Below are positions 39,918 to 47,485 of a stretch of 64,000 nucleotides of DNA, one piece after another. The stretch lies in the NCBI RefSeq assembly GCF_031127875.1, contig NZ_JARXIA010000002.1:1-64000 (forward strand). The letters are read 5' to 3'. The notes beneath the pieces are model-generated. The model was not told where the DNA came from. It was given only the letters and a program-made list of their open reading frames with translations, and made no database searches. Both the position numbers and the translations under genes were made by a program. This DNA comes from Pelagicoccus sp. SDUM812005 (GTDB lineage: Bacteria; Verrucomicrobiota; Verrucomicrobiia; Opitutales; Opitutaceae). Numbering within the stretch: the first letter of the stretch is position 1; each line of letters opens with the position of its first letter.

Positions 39918-40025
39918 TTAACTTCGGGAATAGAAGGCGGTCAGTGCTGTCGGAGCAACAGGGCAAATCAACCGAATTTCGATTTTGTAACACAATTGCG
40001 CCATTTGAAATCCAACAGTAATAAC

Positions 40026-40062
40026 AAAAAGCGGCGTCCTCAAAGGAGCTCGAGAACGCCGC
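40026..40062 (-). terminator. Terminator/attenuator between pstS and pstC
   Basis: On the minus strand: GCGGCGT (40062-40056), loop, ACGCCGC (40037-40031), then TTTTTG. It lies 24 nt after the pstS stop. Partial read-through would give more PstS than membrane subunits. Confidence 0.88.
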
Positions 40063-40086
40063 AGCTACAAAACTCAGAATTGACTG

Positions 40087-40926
40087 TTAAAGGATGGAGA
40101 TGAAGTGCACGTCCTTGACGATCTGCTGGCCTTCCTTGCTCAAGCAGAAGTCGACGAACTCCTTCACGATGGGACGCATCTCCTTGTTGCCATTGTAGTA
40201 GTAGTACAAAGGGCGGGCGTACGGGTAGCTCGACTTCTCAGGAGTAACGCCGTCGACAGGAAGGGTCTTAACGCCAGGAGTGCTCAGGTAAGCGAGGCCA
40301 ACGTAGCCGATTCCGTTCGGGTTCTTGGCAACCTCGGAAGCGATCTGCTCGTTGCCCGCCATCTTCTGGGAAGAGGGAGCGTAGTCGCGCTTGCGCAAAG
40401 CCATCTGCTGGAACACCGCGTAAGTCCCGGAGGACGTGTTGCGGGTGTAGATCGAAATTCCGCCAGAAACGCCGTTGATGGAGCTCCAGTCCTCTACGTC
40501 TCCCGTGAAGATCTTTTCCACTTCGCGGGAAGTGATCGAATCCATGGGGTTCTTCTCGTTGGCGATGATAGCGATGCCGTCCTTCGCCACTTCGATTGGA
40601 GTCATCTTCACGCCCTTGAGCAGCGCCTTGGACTCTTCTGTCTTCTTGGCCTCGCGGGAAGACATGCCGAGATCGGCCGTGCCGTCGATGACTGCGGCAA
40701 CACCGGTAGAGGAACCTTCAGCAGCGATTTCGAAGATCACCTCAACTCCTTGCTTCGACTTGATCGCCTTAAACTCTTCGGCGAGCTGAGGGACCATCTT
40801 CGCTCCAAGAGTATCGGAACCCTTGATTACGATTTTTTCGGCGGCGGAAGCAATTCCTGAGAGGCCGAAAGCGAGAGCCAAAGCGGCGAGCTTTAGAGAG
40901 ATAGTTTTAGAGACCTTAGTTTTCAT
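40087..40926 (-). CDS. pstS: Phosphate-binding periplasmic protein PstS
   Basis: 279 residues, signal peptide 1-28 (GLSGIASAA). The mature protein starts [22 protein letters not shown], the PBP-like phosphate-binding domain; [13 protein letters not shown]-like segment ([23 protein letters not shown]) and IGYVGLAYL are characteristic. It captures phosphate and delivers it to PstCA. A PHO-box array and promoter lie 144-195 nt upstream, and a terminator follows. Confidence 0.96.
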   Translation of the reverse strand: MKTKVSKTISLKLAALALAFGLSGIASAAEKIVIKGSDTLGAKMVPQLAEEFKAIKSKQGVEVIFEIAAEGSSTGVAAVIDGTADLGMSSREAKKTEESKALLKGVKMTPIEVAKDGIAIIANEKNPMDSITSREVEKIFTGDVEDWSSINGVSGGISIYTRNTSSGTYAVFQQMALRKRDYAPSSQKMAGNEQIASEVAKNPNGIGYVGLAYLSTPGVKTLPVDGVTPEKSSYPYARPLYYYYNGNKEMRPIVKEFVDFCLSKEGQQIVKDVHFISIL

Positions 40927-41069
40927 TTCTGTAGTACAACTTGTTTGTAAGAGGTTTCAGAAGCCTGCACCCGCGGATCGCTGCGATTGAAGCTAGGCTG
41001 CCGATGCTTGATCTGATTACGAAAGCAGACGAATAGACCCGATCCCCGCTTAGCGAGTGGATTCTATGG
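40927..41069. other. pstS 5' untranslated region
   Basis: 143 nt between the predicted pstS start site region and ATG. AT-rich, no ORF. I see no strong hairpin. Confidence 0.3.
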
Positions 41070-41121
41070 CTTATACAAACTCTTCACTTCGCCGTAACAC
41101 TTCCGTAACCCCGCCGTAACA
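41070..41121 (-). promoter_or_regulatory. PHO-box array and promoter of pstS
   Basis: On the minus strand three heptamers at an exact 11-nt period: TGTTACG (41121-41115), GGTTACG (41110-41104), TGTTACG (41099-41093), then a 17-nt spacer and the -10-like TATAAG (41075-41070). The repeat unit (7 bp plus 4 bp) is the known geometry of PhoB/PhoP binding. Identification of the regulator is inference. Confidence 0.85.
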
Positions 41122-41305
41122 TTACGCCCGATTCCAGCGTCAAAGGGATAATAAAGACCAGCAGCAAAGCTCTAAAATCCGCTCAAACAAAGCGTAATAA
41201 AGAGCCAATGCCACGCGCCTGTTTTGTTACACTCCGGACCCTCTTGTTACATCTGCGGTTCTTTTCCGTAACATCGTGGGGTTTTTGATAAATTTCCGCC
41301 CGTTT
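41122..41305. other. Spacer between the two PHO promoters
   Basis: 184 nt, no gene. Further isolated heptamers occur: TGTTACA at 41225-41231 and 41245-41251, and CGTAACA at 41267-41273. They are not at the 11-nt period. Confidence 0.4.
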
Positions 41306-41346
41306 TGTTACGCCCGCGTTACGTTTGTGTAGTTTTCGAGTTATCG
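41306..41346 (+). promoter_or_regulatory. PHO-box pair and promoter of the porin gene
   Basis: TGTTACG (41306-41312) and CGTTACG (41317-41323) are 11 nt apart; a third place at 41328 is degenerate (TGTAGTT). After 17 nt comes TTATCG (41341-41346) as a -10. The spacing to the -10 is the same as in the pstS array. Confidence 0.75.
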
Positions 41347-41373
41347 GATTGAACTAACAAAAAAAAACAGCTC

Positions 41374-42540
41374 ATGAACGATTCTATGGACAAACTCACA
41401 AACCTCGTAATCACAACGCTCGCAGCTGGCGCCATTCTGGCCGTCCCTACCGCCTCGGCGGCGGACGGCGAGAACAGCTGGGCCGACTCCCTCAAATCCA
41501 TGGGGAAAGTCTACTCCGACAAAAACAATCCCTCCATCCAGGAGGTTAAGTTCTTTGGTCGCGTACACCAACAGTGGAACTACTCGGACGGCGAAAGCGC
41601 CGGCAACGAGTTCAGCGGCAACGGCGACGAGCTACGACGCCTCCGCGCCGGCGTTTCCGTCAAGTTCCTCGACGGCTTCAAGGCGCTCGGCCGGGCCAAC
41701 TTCGAAAAGGGCGGCTTCCGCGACACCAGCATCGGCTACAGCAGCTTCGACGAGCTCTACGTCGACTACTCCAAGGAAGGCCTATTCGGCTTTGACAAGG
41801 GGACGATCGGCTACGGGCGCTACAAGGTCCTGTTCGGCGGCGAGGAACGCGTTTCCTCCAAGAAGATAAAGACGGTCGAACGCAGCAATATAAACAACCG
41901 CTTCGGCAGCCTTCGCCCAACCGGCATCGTCCTCAACGGCGAGAAAAACGACGTTAACTACATTTTCGGAATATTCTCCACCGAGAGAGATTCCGAAACC
42001 TTGGCCGGCTGGTCCGACGGCACCGCCTTCCAAGCAGGCGTGGAGTTCGACGCGATGGAAGGAAGCTTCACCGCCGACTTCATCTACGCTGACGATTCCG
42101 CAAACGATCAGTCCGTTTTCGACTTCGACTGGGCAACCTCGCTTACCTACAACCGCACCTACGGCGACGTGAACGTACTCGCTAACGTGACCTACGGAAA
42201 CGAAGGCAGCGAGGACATCTACGGATTCGTCGTGGTCCCTAGCTTCTACATTACCGGCAAGCTAGAAGCTGCCTTTCGCTACCAATACGGTCACTCCACC
42301 GACCAGACAGGCGTTCCCACCAGCAGCAGCAGCCGCGGACTACGTCGCGTCGCTCGCAACGACGGAGTAGGAACAGGTTCCGGCGACACCAACCACACGC
42401 TCTACGCGGGACTCAACTACTACATCGAGGACGACTACGTTAAGATCATGACCGGCGTCGAATACGAATCAATCGACGGAGCGCCAGGTCTTGGAATCGA
42501 AGGTGTCACTTTCTGGGCAGCCTTCCGCAGTTACTTCTAA
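41374..42540 (+). CDS. Phosphate-selective porin of the OprO/OprP family
   Basis: 388 residues, signal peptide ending TASA (ATG 41374 or 41386). The mature protein is a beta-barrel with aromatic-ended strands (EVKFFGRVHQQWNYS, DELRRLRAGVSVKFLDGFKALGRANFE, TIGYGRYKVLFGGEE) and C-terminal Phe (FRSYF), as in porin_O_P. It should admit phosphate or polyphosphate across the outer membrane under starvation. The Arg/Lys-rich strands near the middle (VERSNINNRFGSLRP) fit anion selectivity. A PHO-box promoter lies directly upstream, and a perfect terminator follows. Confidence 0.9.
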   Translation: MNDSMDKLTNLVITTLAAGAILAVPTASAADGENSWADSLKSMGKVYSDKNNPSIQEVKFFGRVHQQWNYSDGESAGNEFSGNGDELRRLRAGVSVKFLDGFKALGRANFEKGGFRDTSIGYSSFDELYVDYSKEGLFGFDKGTIGYGRYKVLFGGEERVSSKKIKTVERSNINNRFGSLRPTGIVLNGEKNDVNYIFGIFSTERDSETLAGWSDGTAFQAGVEFDAMEGSFTADFIYADDSANDQSVFDFDWATSLTYNRTYGDVNVLANVTYGNEGSEDIYGFVVVPSFYITGKLEAAFRYQYGHSTDQTGVPTSSSSRGLRRVARNDGVGTGSGDTNHTLYAGLNYYIEDDYVKIMTGVEYESIDGAPGLGIEGVTFWAAFRSYF

Positions 42541-42572
42541 ACCGCGCCCCATACCAGAACTCTTAAACTTTG

Positions 42573-42605
42573 GATCTTCGCCTTCCCGGGCGAAGATCTT
42601 TTTTT
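42573..42605 (+). terminator. Rho-independent terminator of the porin gene
   Basis: Perfect stem GATCTTCGCC (42573-42582) / GGCGAAGATC (42589-42598), 6-nt loop, seven T. Confidence 0.95.
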
Positions 42606-42639
42606 GGTACCTGCCGCCGGCAAGGGAAAGCCCGCCGCT

Positions 42640-43593
42640 CTAGCCCGCTGCCAGCTTTTCAATCTGGCCGATCAACTTTTCCAACTCCAACAACGCATCC
42701 GCATTTTCCAACTCGAGCGAAACCGCGCGTTGCAAAAGCCCCAAGGCACGATCGAAGTCCGCATGGGAGCGGGCCTCCTTGGCAAACCGAAGCAACAAGT
42801 CGGGATCATAACAGTAGTCCTGCAGAAACAAAAGCTGCTCGTCCCTCATCTCGTAGACGAGGTCGAGACCTTCCCCCTTTTGGCGCAGCCTCTTTGCAGA
42901 CTCTACGTCCCCAAGTTCCAAATACACTTCGGGAAGAAGCTCATAGACAGCCCCCAATTCCGGCATCTTCTCATTCGCTTGCTCCAACCAATTCCGAGCA
43001 GAGCCCCAATCCCCCTTGGCGATGGAGACGCGCCCTAAGCCCACCCTAGCCCAAGCATCCCCCGGCGCCCCGAGCAGCCGATACTCGAAGGCGGTCGCGG
43101 CCTCCTCGAGGAGACTGCCCTTCAGGTAGGCGTTTCCCAAGCGGAGGTAGGCCAGCGAGTTCGTAGGATCCAGCCGGATCGCCCGAGCAAAATGCGTCGC
43201 AACAACGGCTTGGTCCTGGCGATCGAGCTTCAGAACTCCTAAAAGGTAAGGCCACCGGGCGTTTTCGACTTTGAACGATTCCAGCCCCAAATAACATGAC
43301 TCCGCCTGCGGGAAAAAACCGTTCGCATGGTAAAGGTAGGCCAGCTCTACCAAGGCGTCCCGCTGCAGCTCGCCCACTTCCAGGTTCCCGTGAGCCCGCT
43401 CCAACCGCTCGATCAGCTCCAACGGACGCCCCGTCAAGTCCGGCAATTCCGGCAAAACCTCCACGATCAAGCGATCGAAAGGACGTGGAGCCTCCCGCTC
43501 GAACTTCCTCACCATCAGGGACAATCCCCCCATAATCGCTAGCGAGATCAGCAGTGGGAGAATTTGCCTGAAGAAGCTTTTCCGTTTCACCAT
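42640..43593 (-). CDS. Membrane-anchored TPR protein
   Basis: 317 residues. One membrane helix near 11-28 anchors a soluble domain of about eight TPR-type repeats (ALVELAYLYHANGFFPQAESCYLGLESF; SLAYLRLGNAYLKGSLLEEAATAFEYRLLG). An Arg/Lys-rich N-terminus is compatible with a cytoplasmic-in orientation and periplasmic repeats. Convergent with the porin terminator. Role unknown; scaffolding is inferred. Confidence 0.82.
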   Translation of the reverse strand: MVKRKSFFRQILPLLISLAIMGGLSLMVRKFEREAPRPFDRLIVEVLPELPDLTGRPLELIERLERAHGNLEVGELQRDALVELAYLYHANGFFPQAESCYLGLESFKVENARWPYLLGVLKLDRQDQAVVATHFARAIRLDPTNSLAYLRLGNAYLKGSLLEEAATAFEYRLLGAPGDAWARVGLGRVSIAKGDWGSARNWLEQANEKMPELGAVYELLPEVYLELGDVESAKRLRQKGEGLDLVYEMRDEQLLFLQDYCYDPDLLLRFAKEARSHADFDRALGLLQRAVSLELENADALLELEKLIGQIEKLAAG

Positions 43594-43646
43594 AAGAACT
43601 TACGTATCAAAACTTCGCTAGGATGCCCTGCCCACGCAAGCCCACC

Positions 43647-43674
43647 TTGACAGACGTCCCCTCTTTCCTAGTTT
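43647..43674 (+). promoter_or_regulatory. Promoter of the leader RNA
   Basis: Perfect -35 TTGACA (43647-43652), 16-nt spacer, TAGTTT (43669-43674). Transcription would start near 43681, only a few bases before ATG 43688. Confidence 0.55.
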
Positions 43675-43687
43675 CGAAACCATACCG

Positions 43688-43768
43688 ATGAACAACATCA
43701 CTGCCACCACCACCATTATGATGACCAAAGCAATCACGCTTCGGGCCGGTGGCACGCGTCGAAACTAA
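43688..43768 (+). CDS. Threonine-rich leader peptide (orphan attenuator)
   Basis: 26 codons, ATG to TAA. The peptide MNNITATTTIMMTKAITLRA + GGTRRN has 7 Thr and 3 Ile, with a run Thr-Ala-Thr-Thr-Thr-Ile at codons 5-10, much like ThrL (Thr/Ile-rich) leaders. A terminator follows at 43797. TCGGGC at 43741-43746, inside the leader, is the exact reverse complement of GCCCGA at 43802-43807 in the terminator's left arm, so a ribosome stalled on the Thr codons could allow an antiterminator. The next gene is not a threonine gene. A hairpin GTCGAA/TTCGAC (43758-43780) spans the stop. Ribosome site weak. In another frame the region reads many His codons but has no start. Confidence 0.45.
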   Translation: MNNITATTTIMMTKAITLRAGGTRRN

Positions 43769-43796
43769 ACGCGATTCGACAAAAACCACTTTCGTT

Positions 43797-43830
43797 AAAA
43801 CGCCCGAGGCCGCACGCCTCGGGCGTTTTT
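43797..43830 (+). terminator. Attenuator-type terminator of the leader
   Basis: AAAA, CGCCCGAGGC (43801-43810), loop CGCAC, GCCTCGGGCG (43816-43825), TTTTT. Perfect 10-bp stem. It lies 28 nt after the leader stop and 33 nt before the next ATG. Confidence 0.92.
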
Positions 43831-43862
43831 GTTTTCCAAAAACCACTTCAACGCAACGAACC

Positions 43863-44243
43863 ATGACAGCCACTGAACTCGCATCTTCCCAAGCATCGCC
43901 CGCCCTCCCAGCCGCCACCCCGCTCCCAAGCGCCGCGGCGCCGGAAGCGCTCGCGACGCTCTGCCAACGCGTCCTCGCCTACGCCGCACGCGCCAAGGTC
44001 CAACGCTTCCGCTACTGCCGGCGACCGCACCGACCGAGCTCCGCCCACACCAGCCTCGCCCAAGCCATCCAAGCCCTCGCCCGCCAGCTCGCCGCAGCCG
44101 AACAACGACCCGTCTGCCAGACGCTCGCCGTCGAACTCCTCCGAGAACTAGCCGCCTTGGCTCAGCAACCGCCCTGCCAAAGCTCCCGCCAGCAAAAAGC
44201 CGCTGCCCTGAGCATCGACACCGCCCTGCTGGAACTCCGCTAA
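43863..44243 (+). CDS. Hypothetical protein downstream of the leader
   Basis: 126 residues, not recognised. The N-terminus is Ala/Pro/Ser-rich (about 1-30); the rest is helical with cysteines at LCQRVL, RYCRRPHR, PVCQTL and PPCQSS, which are not spaced as a known zinc site. It is basic in the middle (AKVQRFRYCRRPHRPSS). Placed just behind an attenuator-like leader; expression would depend on read-through. Codon use is biased to GC and Ala, like neighbours, but the product may be orphan. Confidence 0.5.
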   Translation: MTATELASSQASPALPAATPLPSAAAPEALATLCQRVLAYAARAKVQRFRYCRRPHRPSSAHTSLAQAIQALARQLAAAEQRPVCQTLAVELLRELAALAQQPPCQSSRQQKAAALSIDTALLELR

Positions 44244-44310
44244 GCGACCGCCCCGCAATGTCCACAACCGCAGGAACCCGCCCGAGCTTCCCGCCAAGGC
44301 CAGCCCGCGC

Positions 44311-44874
44311 CTACGCGTCCGCCTTTTCCTCGTCCGCGTCGCCGCCGTCCGAGTCGCCGCCCTCTTCGTCGACATCCCCGCCATCCACCAGGAAGGCCAG
44401 CTTCTCCTCGTTCTCGATGAAGAACTTCGGATCCAGGTCCACCGCCGGCACCAAAAACTCGCGCTTGGACGGCCGATGCACGTAACGGGTGTACTTTCGC
44501 GTGCGAGCCTTCACCCGCAGTACCCGGCGACGCTCCAGCATCAGCCCCAGGAAATGCTTCAGCTCCGCGTTCTCCTCGGAAAGCATCCCCTCTTCCTCGC
44601 CTTCGAAAAAGCTGATGAAAAGGTTATCCGCGGTCAGCTTCAAGGCCTCCGCCTCCTCCTTGCCGTCGTTCGGCTTCGGCTTGAACCGCTGGGTCCAGCG
44701 ACACAGCACCTTCCCCGGCATCTCCACCTTGTTCGCCTCGGCGATCAGCACGTCCACCCGCACCAGCTCTCCCTCGTCCGTCTTGACCAAAGCGCAAGCG
44801 ATCGCGTCGTCCTTCGCAAATTCCACGTCCGAGTGAAAAGACTTCCGAGCGATAGGGGTGATATGCCATTCCAT
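44311..44874 (-). CDS. Conserved protein with acidic tail, unknown function
   Basis: 187 residues. The body begins MEWHITPIARKSFHSDVEFAKDDAIACALVKTDEG, and contains WTQRFKPKPNDGKEEAEALKLTADNLFISFFEG and HFLGLMLERRRVLRVKARTRKYTRYVHRPSKREFLVPAVDLDPKFF. The tail (about 165-187) is Asp/Glu/Gly-rich. The pattern resembles a short verrucomicrobial/planctomycete family without a known role; a related form usually has CxxC near the start, which is missing here. Convergent with 43863. Confidence 0.6.
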   Translation of the reverse strand: MEWHITPIARKSFHSDVEFAKDDAIACALVKTDEGELVRVDVLIAEANKVEMPGKVLCRWTQRFKPKPNDGKEEAEALKLTADNLFISFFEGEEEGMLSEENAELKHFLGLMLERRRVLRVKARTRKYTRYVHRPSKREFLVPAVDLDPKFFIENEEKLAFLVDGGDVDEEGGDSDGGDADEEKADA

Positions 44875-45012
44875 ATTTCCCCACTATTATTCCCCACGCC
44901 CAACTGGCTAGAAAATTTTCGGGCTTCGGATTGATTATGCGCCGAGAATGCTCTTTAAGGTCAGGCTCTTACGGGGCACGCTGCCTCGAAACTCAACCGA
45001 TACCAACCTGGC

Positions 45013-46302
45013 ATGCAACTAAACCGCAAGGTTCGCCCCGAAATCCTAGACTCCGTAGCCCTTCTCGTCATCGATGCCCAAGACGCCTTCATCGATGCCA
45101 TCAGCGACAAGGATACCTTCAAAAAACGCGCCGCATTCGCCATCGAAGCCGCCCGCTGCCTGAAGATTCACACCCTCTTCACCGAGCAAGCCCCCGAAAA
45201 GATGGGCCGCACCAACAGCGAGCTCTTCAAGCTTGCCCGCAACCCCCGCGTCTTCGCCAAGCAAAGCTTCTCCGCCCTCGGAGCCCCCGGGCTCGACCGC
45301 TTCCTCCGCGACAAGGAAATCTACAACCTCCTCATCGTCGGCCTGGAAACTCCCATCTGCATCTACCAAACCGGACTGCAGGCCACCGAAGAAGACATCG
45401 ACCTCACCTTCCTCAGCGACTGCCTCGGAGCCCGCCGTCCCCAGGACGAAGCCCCCGTGCTCGACGCCCTGCGCAGCATGGGCTGCCAAGTCCTCCCCTC
45501 CGAAACCATCTTCTACTCGCTCCTCTCGGACACCCAAAACCCTTACTTCCGGGCCTTCACCCAAATCGTGAAAGCCTTCTCCGCAGACGACTTCCAATTG
45601 GAAGCCTACCTGCAAAGCCGCCCCGCCGAAGTAGACGAAACGCCCGAGCGCCCGCAAAAGCCCCAGCCGTCCCGCAGCGACCGCCCCGAGCCCAGCCAGC
45701 GCGAAGAGGCCAGCGAACAAAAATCCGAAAACAACCGTCCGGAACGAAACCAGGACCGCCGCGACGACTCAGGCGACAGCGACTCCGAAGAACGCCGCAA
45801 CCGCAAGCGCGGACGCCGCCGTGGACGCGGACGTGGACGCGACCGCGACCGCCGCGACGGCGATCCCCAACCCTCCGGCGACAATCGCTCCGAGCGCAAC
45901 GAACGCACAGAACGTGGCGAACGTCCAGAGCGCAACGAACGCCAAGAACGCAACGAACGTGGCGAACGACCCGAGCGATCCGAACGCGGCGAGCGCCAGG
46001 ACCGCGACCGCCAAGAGCGCCCGCAACGCAAGCCTCAGCCCGAGCAACGCGACGACGCTTCCGCTCCCAAGGCGGAATCGTCAGCGCCCGCCCCTGAGTC
46101 CAAGCCAGAACCCAAGGAGAAGCCGGCGCCCAAGGAAGCTTCCGACTCTTCCGTAGAAAACGCGCCAGCCAAAAAAGTTCCCGCTAAAAAAGCCGCCAAA
46201 AAGGCAGCTAAGAAAGCCGCCAAAAAAGCGACCAAGAAGGTTGCCAAGAAAGCGGCCAAAAAGGTCGCCAAGAAAGTCGCTAAGAAGGTCGAGGAGGAAT
46301 AA
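45013..46302 (+). CDS. Isochorismatase-family cysteine hydrolase with a histone-H1-like disordered tail
   Basis: 429 residues. Residues 1-185 are an isochorismatase/nicotinamidase fold with the Asp-Lys-Cys triad visible: LLVIDAQDAF (Asp), VFAKQSFSALG (Lys), and VGLETPICIYQTG (Cys). Residues about 190-360 are a highly charged, disordered segment: NRKRGRRRGRGRGRDRDRRD, then repeated RNER/GERPER units. Residues about 375-429 are AAKKAAKKAAKKATKK-type repeats as in histone H1/Hc1-like proteins, ending VEEE. The enzyme part is common; the tail suggests binding of DNA, RNA or polyphosphate. Start ATG 45013. No RNA-processing gene is adjacent except tsaD convergent. Confidence 0.85.
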   Translation: MQLNRKVRPEILDSVALLVIDAQDAFIDAISDKDTFKKRAAFAIEAARCLKIHTLFTEQAPEKMGRTNSELFKLARNPRVFAKQSFSALGAPGLDRFLRDKEIYNLLIVGLETPICIYQTGLQATEEDIDLTFLSDCLGARRPQDEAPVLDALRSMGCQVLPSETIFYSLLSDTQNPYFRAFTQIVKAFSADDFQLEAYLQSRPAEVDETPERPQKPQPSRSDRPEPSQREEASEQKSENNRPERNQDRRDDSGDSDSEERRNRKRGRRRGRGRGRDRDRRDGDPQPSGDNRSERNERTERGERPERNERQERNERGERPERSERGERQDRDRQERPQRKPQPEQRDDASAPKAESSAPAPESKPEPKEKPAPKEASDSSVENAPAKKVPAKKAAKKAAKKAAKKATKKVAKKAAKKVAKKVAKKVEEE

Positions 46303-46346
46303 CTCAGGGCTAGGCGGACTTTCCACAAGCCGCCCCCACTCGTCCG

Positions 46347-47381
46347 CTAAACGGTCGCGTCGAGCTGCATGCTTGGTGCGATATCCAGCATACCAGGAGC
46401 CTGTACTCGTTTCTCGAATACATGGCTAAACGCAATCATCCCGGCATTGTCGCCAGTATGGCAACGCTGAGCCAACAGGCTCCTGACGCGGCGCTTCTTG
46501 CCCAAGGCTTCGAAGCGAGCCCGCAAAACCGCGTTGTTAGAAACGCCGCCCGACAAGCCCATGCTCTTGAAGCCACCGCCCTTTAGAGCCTTGTCGCTCT
46601 TTCGTATCAAAGCGTCAACTACCGCCTCCTGATAAGACGCGCACAAATTCCCGAGATCGGCTTCAGCAGCCTCGACTCCCATTTTCTCAACCTGGTAGCG
46701 CAAACTCGTCTTCAGTCCGGAAAAGCTGAAATCCAAATGAGGCTTGCCCACCAGACCTCGCGGAAATTGGTAAGCCTTCGTATCGCCGCCTACCGCCAGC
46801 TTCTCGAGCTTCGGTCCGCCCGGATAGCCAAGGGCCAGCAGCTTCGCGCCCTTGTCCAAAGCTTCCCCCGCCGCATCGTCGATCGTCTGGCCCAAGATCG
46901 ACAAGGAACGATCCTTTTCGATGCGCGCCAAGATCGTGTTTCCACCAGAAACGATGAGCGACAAGTGCGGCAAAAACGCATCGGCTAAACGCGTATCGAA
47001 ATCTTCAGGACACTCCTCGTAAAGCGACACGAAAGGAGAATGGGCGTGCGCCCGTAAATGGTTCACGCCAAATACCGGAACCTTCCACGCCAAGGACAGC
47101 GCGTTCGCAACCGCCAACCCCATCGCCAAGCAAGCGGCCAAACCGGGGCCGGTCGTCACCGCGATTTCCGTCACCCCTTCGAAACCCACCTCGCGGCGGG
47201 CCGCTTCGAGCAAAGGGGCGAAGTTATTGAGATGCTCCCGGCTAGCGAGATCCGGAACCACCCCGCCGTATTCAGCATGCAAGGACACCTGGCTACTGAT
47301 CCATTCGCCGCGCAGGCCGACGCCTCGCTCGAAAAGCGCCAAAGCCGATTCGTCACAGGAACTTTCGATAGCCAACAACAT
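46347..47381 (-). CDS. tsaD: tRNA N6-adenosine threonylcarbamoyltransferase
   Basis: 344 residues from ATG 47381. Makes the t6A modification at position 37 of ANN-decoding tRNAs with TsaB/E. N-terminus MLLAIESSCDESALAL is typical; metal histidines lie in NHLRAHAHS (usual NHLxxH), and SGGNTIL, GKPHLDFSFSGLKT and GLSGGVSNN are the expected ATP/substrate motifs. The frame is open to 47477, but that N-terminus has no match in the family. Divergent from the MidA gene (104 nt). Confidence 0.96.
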   Translation of the reverse strand: MLLAIESSCDESALALFERGVGLRGEWISSQVSLHAEYGGVVPDLASREHLNNFAPLLEAARREVGFEGVTEIAVTTGPGLAACLAMGLAVANALSLAWKVPVFGVNHLRAHAHSPFVSLYEECPEDFDTRLADAFLPHLSLIVSGGNTILARIEKDRSLSILGQTIDDAAGEALDKGAKLLALGYPGGPKLEKLAVGGDTKAYQFPRGLVGKPHLDFSFSGLKTSLRYQVEKMGVEAAEADLGNLCASYQEAVVDALIRKSDKALKGGGFKSMGLSGGVSNNAVLRARFEALGKKRRVRSLLAQRCHTGDNAGMIAFSHVFEKRVQAPGMLDIAPSMQLDATV

Positions 47382-47485
47382 AATAGACCACTGCTTACGA
47401 CTCCCGCCTCCTCCCGCAACAATAATAGGCCAGCTCAAAGAGCGTGACTCTTCCCGCCAGATCTGTCTCGTTGCCAATCGTCACC

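Noticed and set aside
43672-43790. Histidine-type leader in another frame (CAT/CAC run at 43696-43716)
   Set aside because: No start codon in that frame between an upstream stop at 43669-43671 and the run; the Thr frame has ATG and stop.
44931-46097. 388-codon frame overlapping the hydrolase gene
   Set aside because: Arg/Pro-rich reading in another frame of the repeats; the hydrolase frame has the catalytic motifs.
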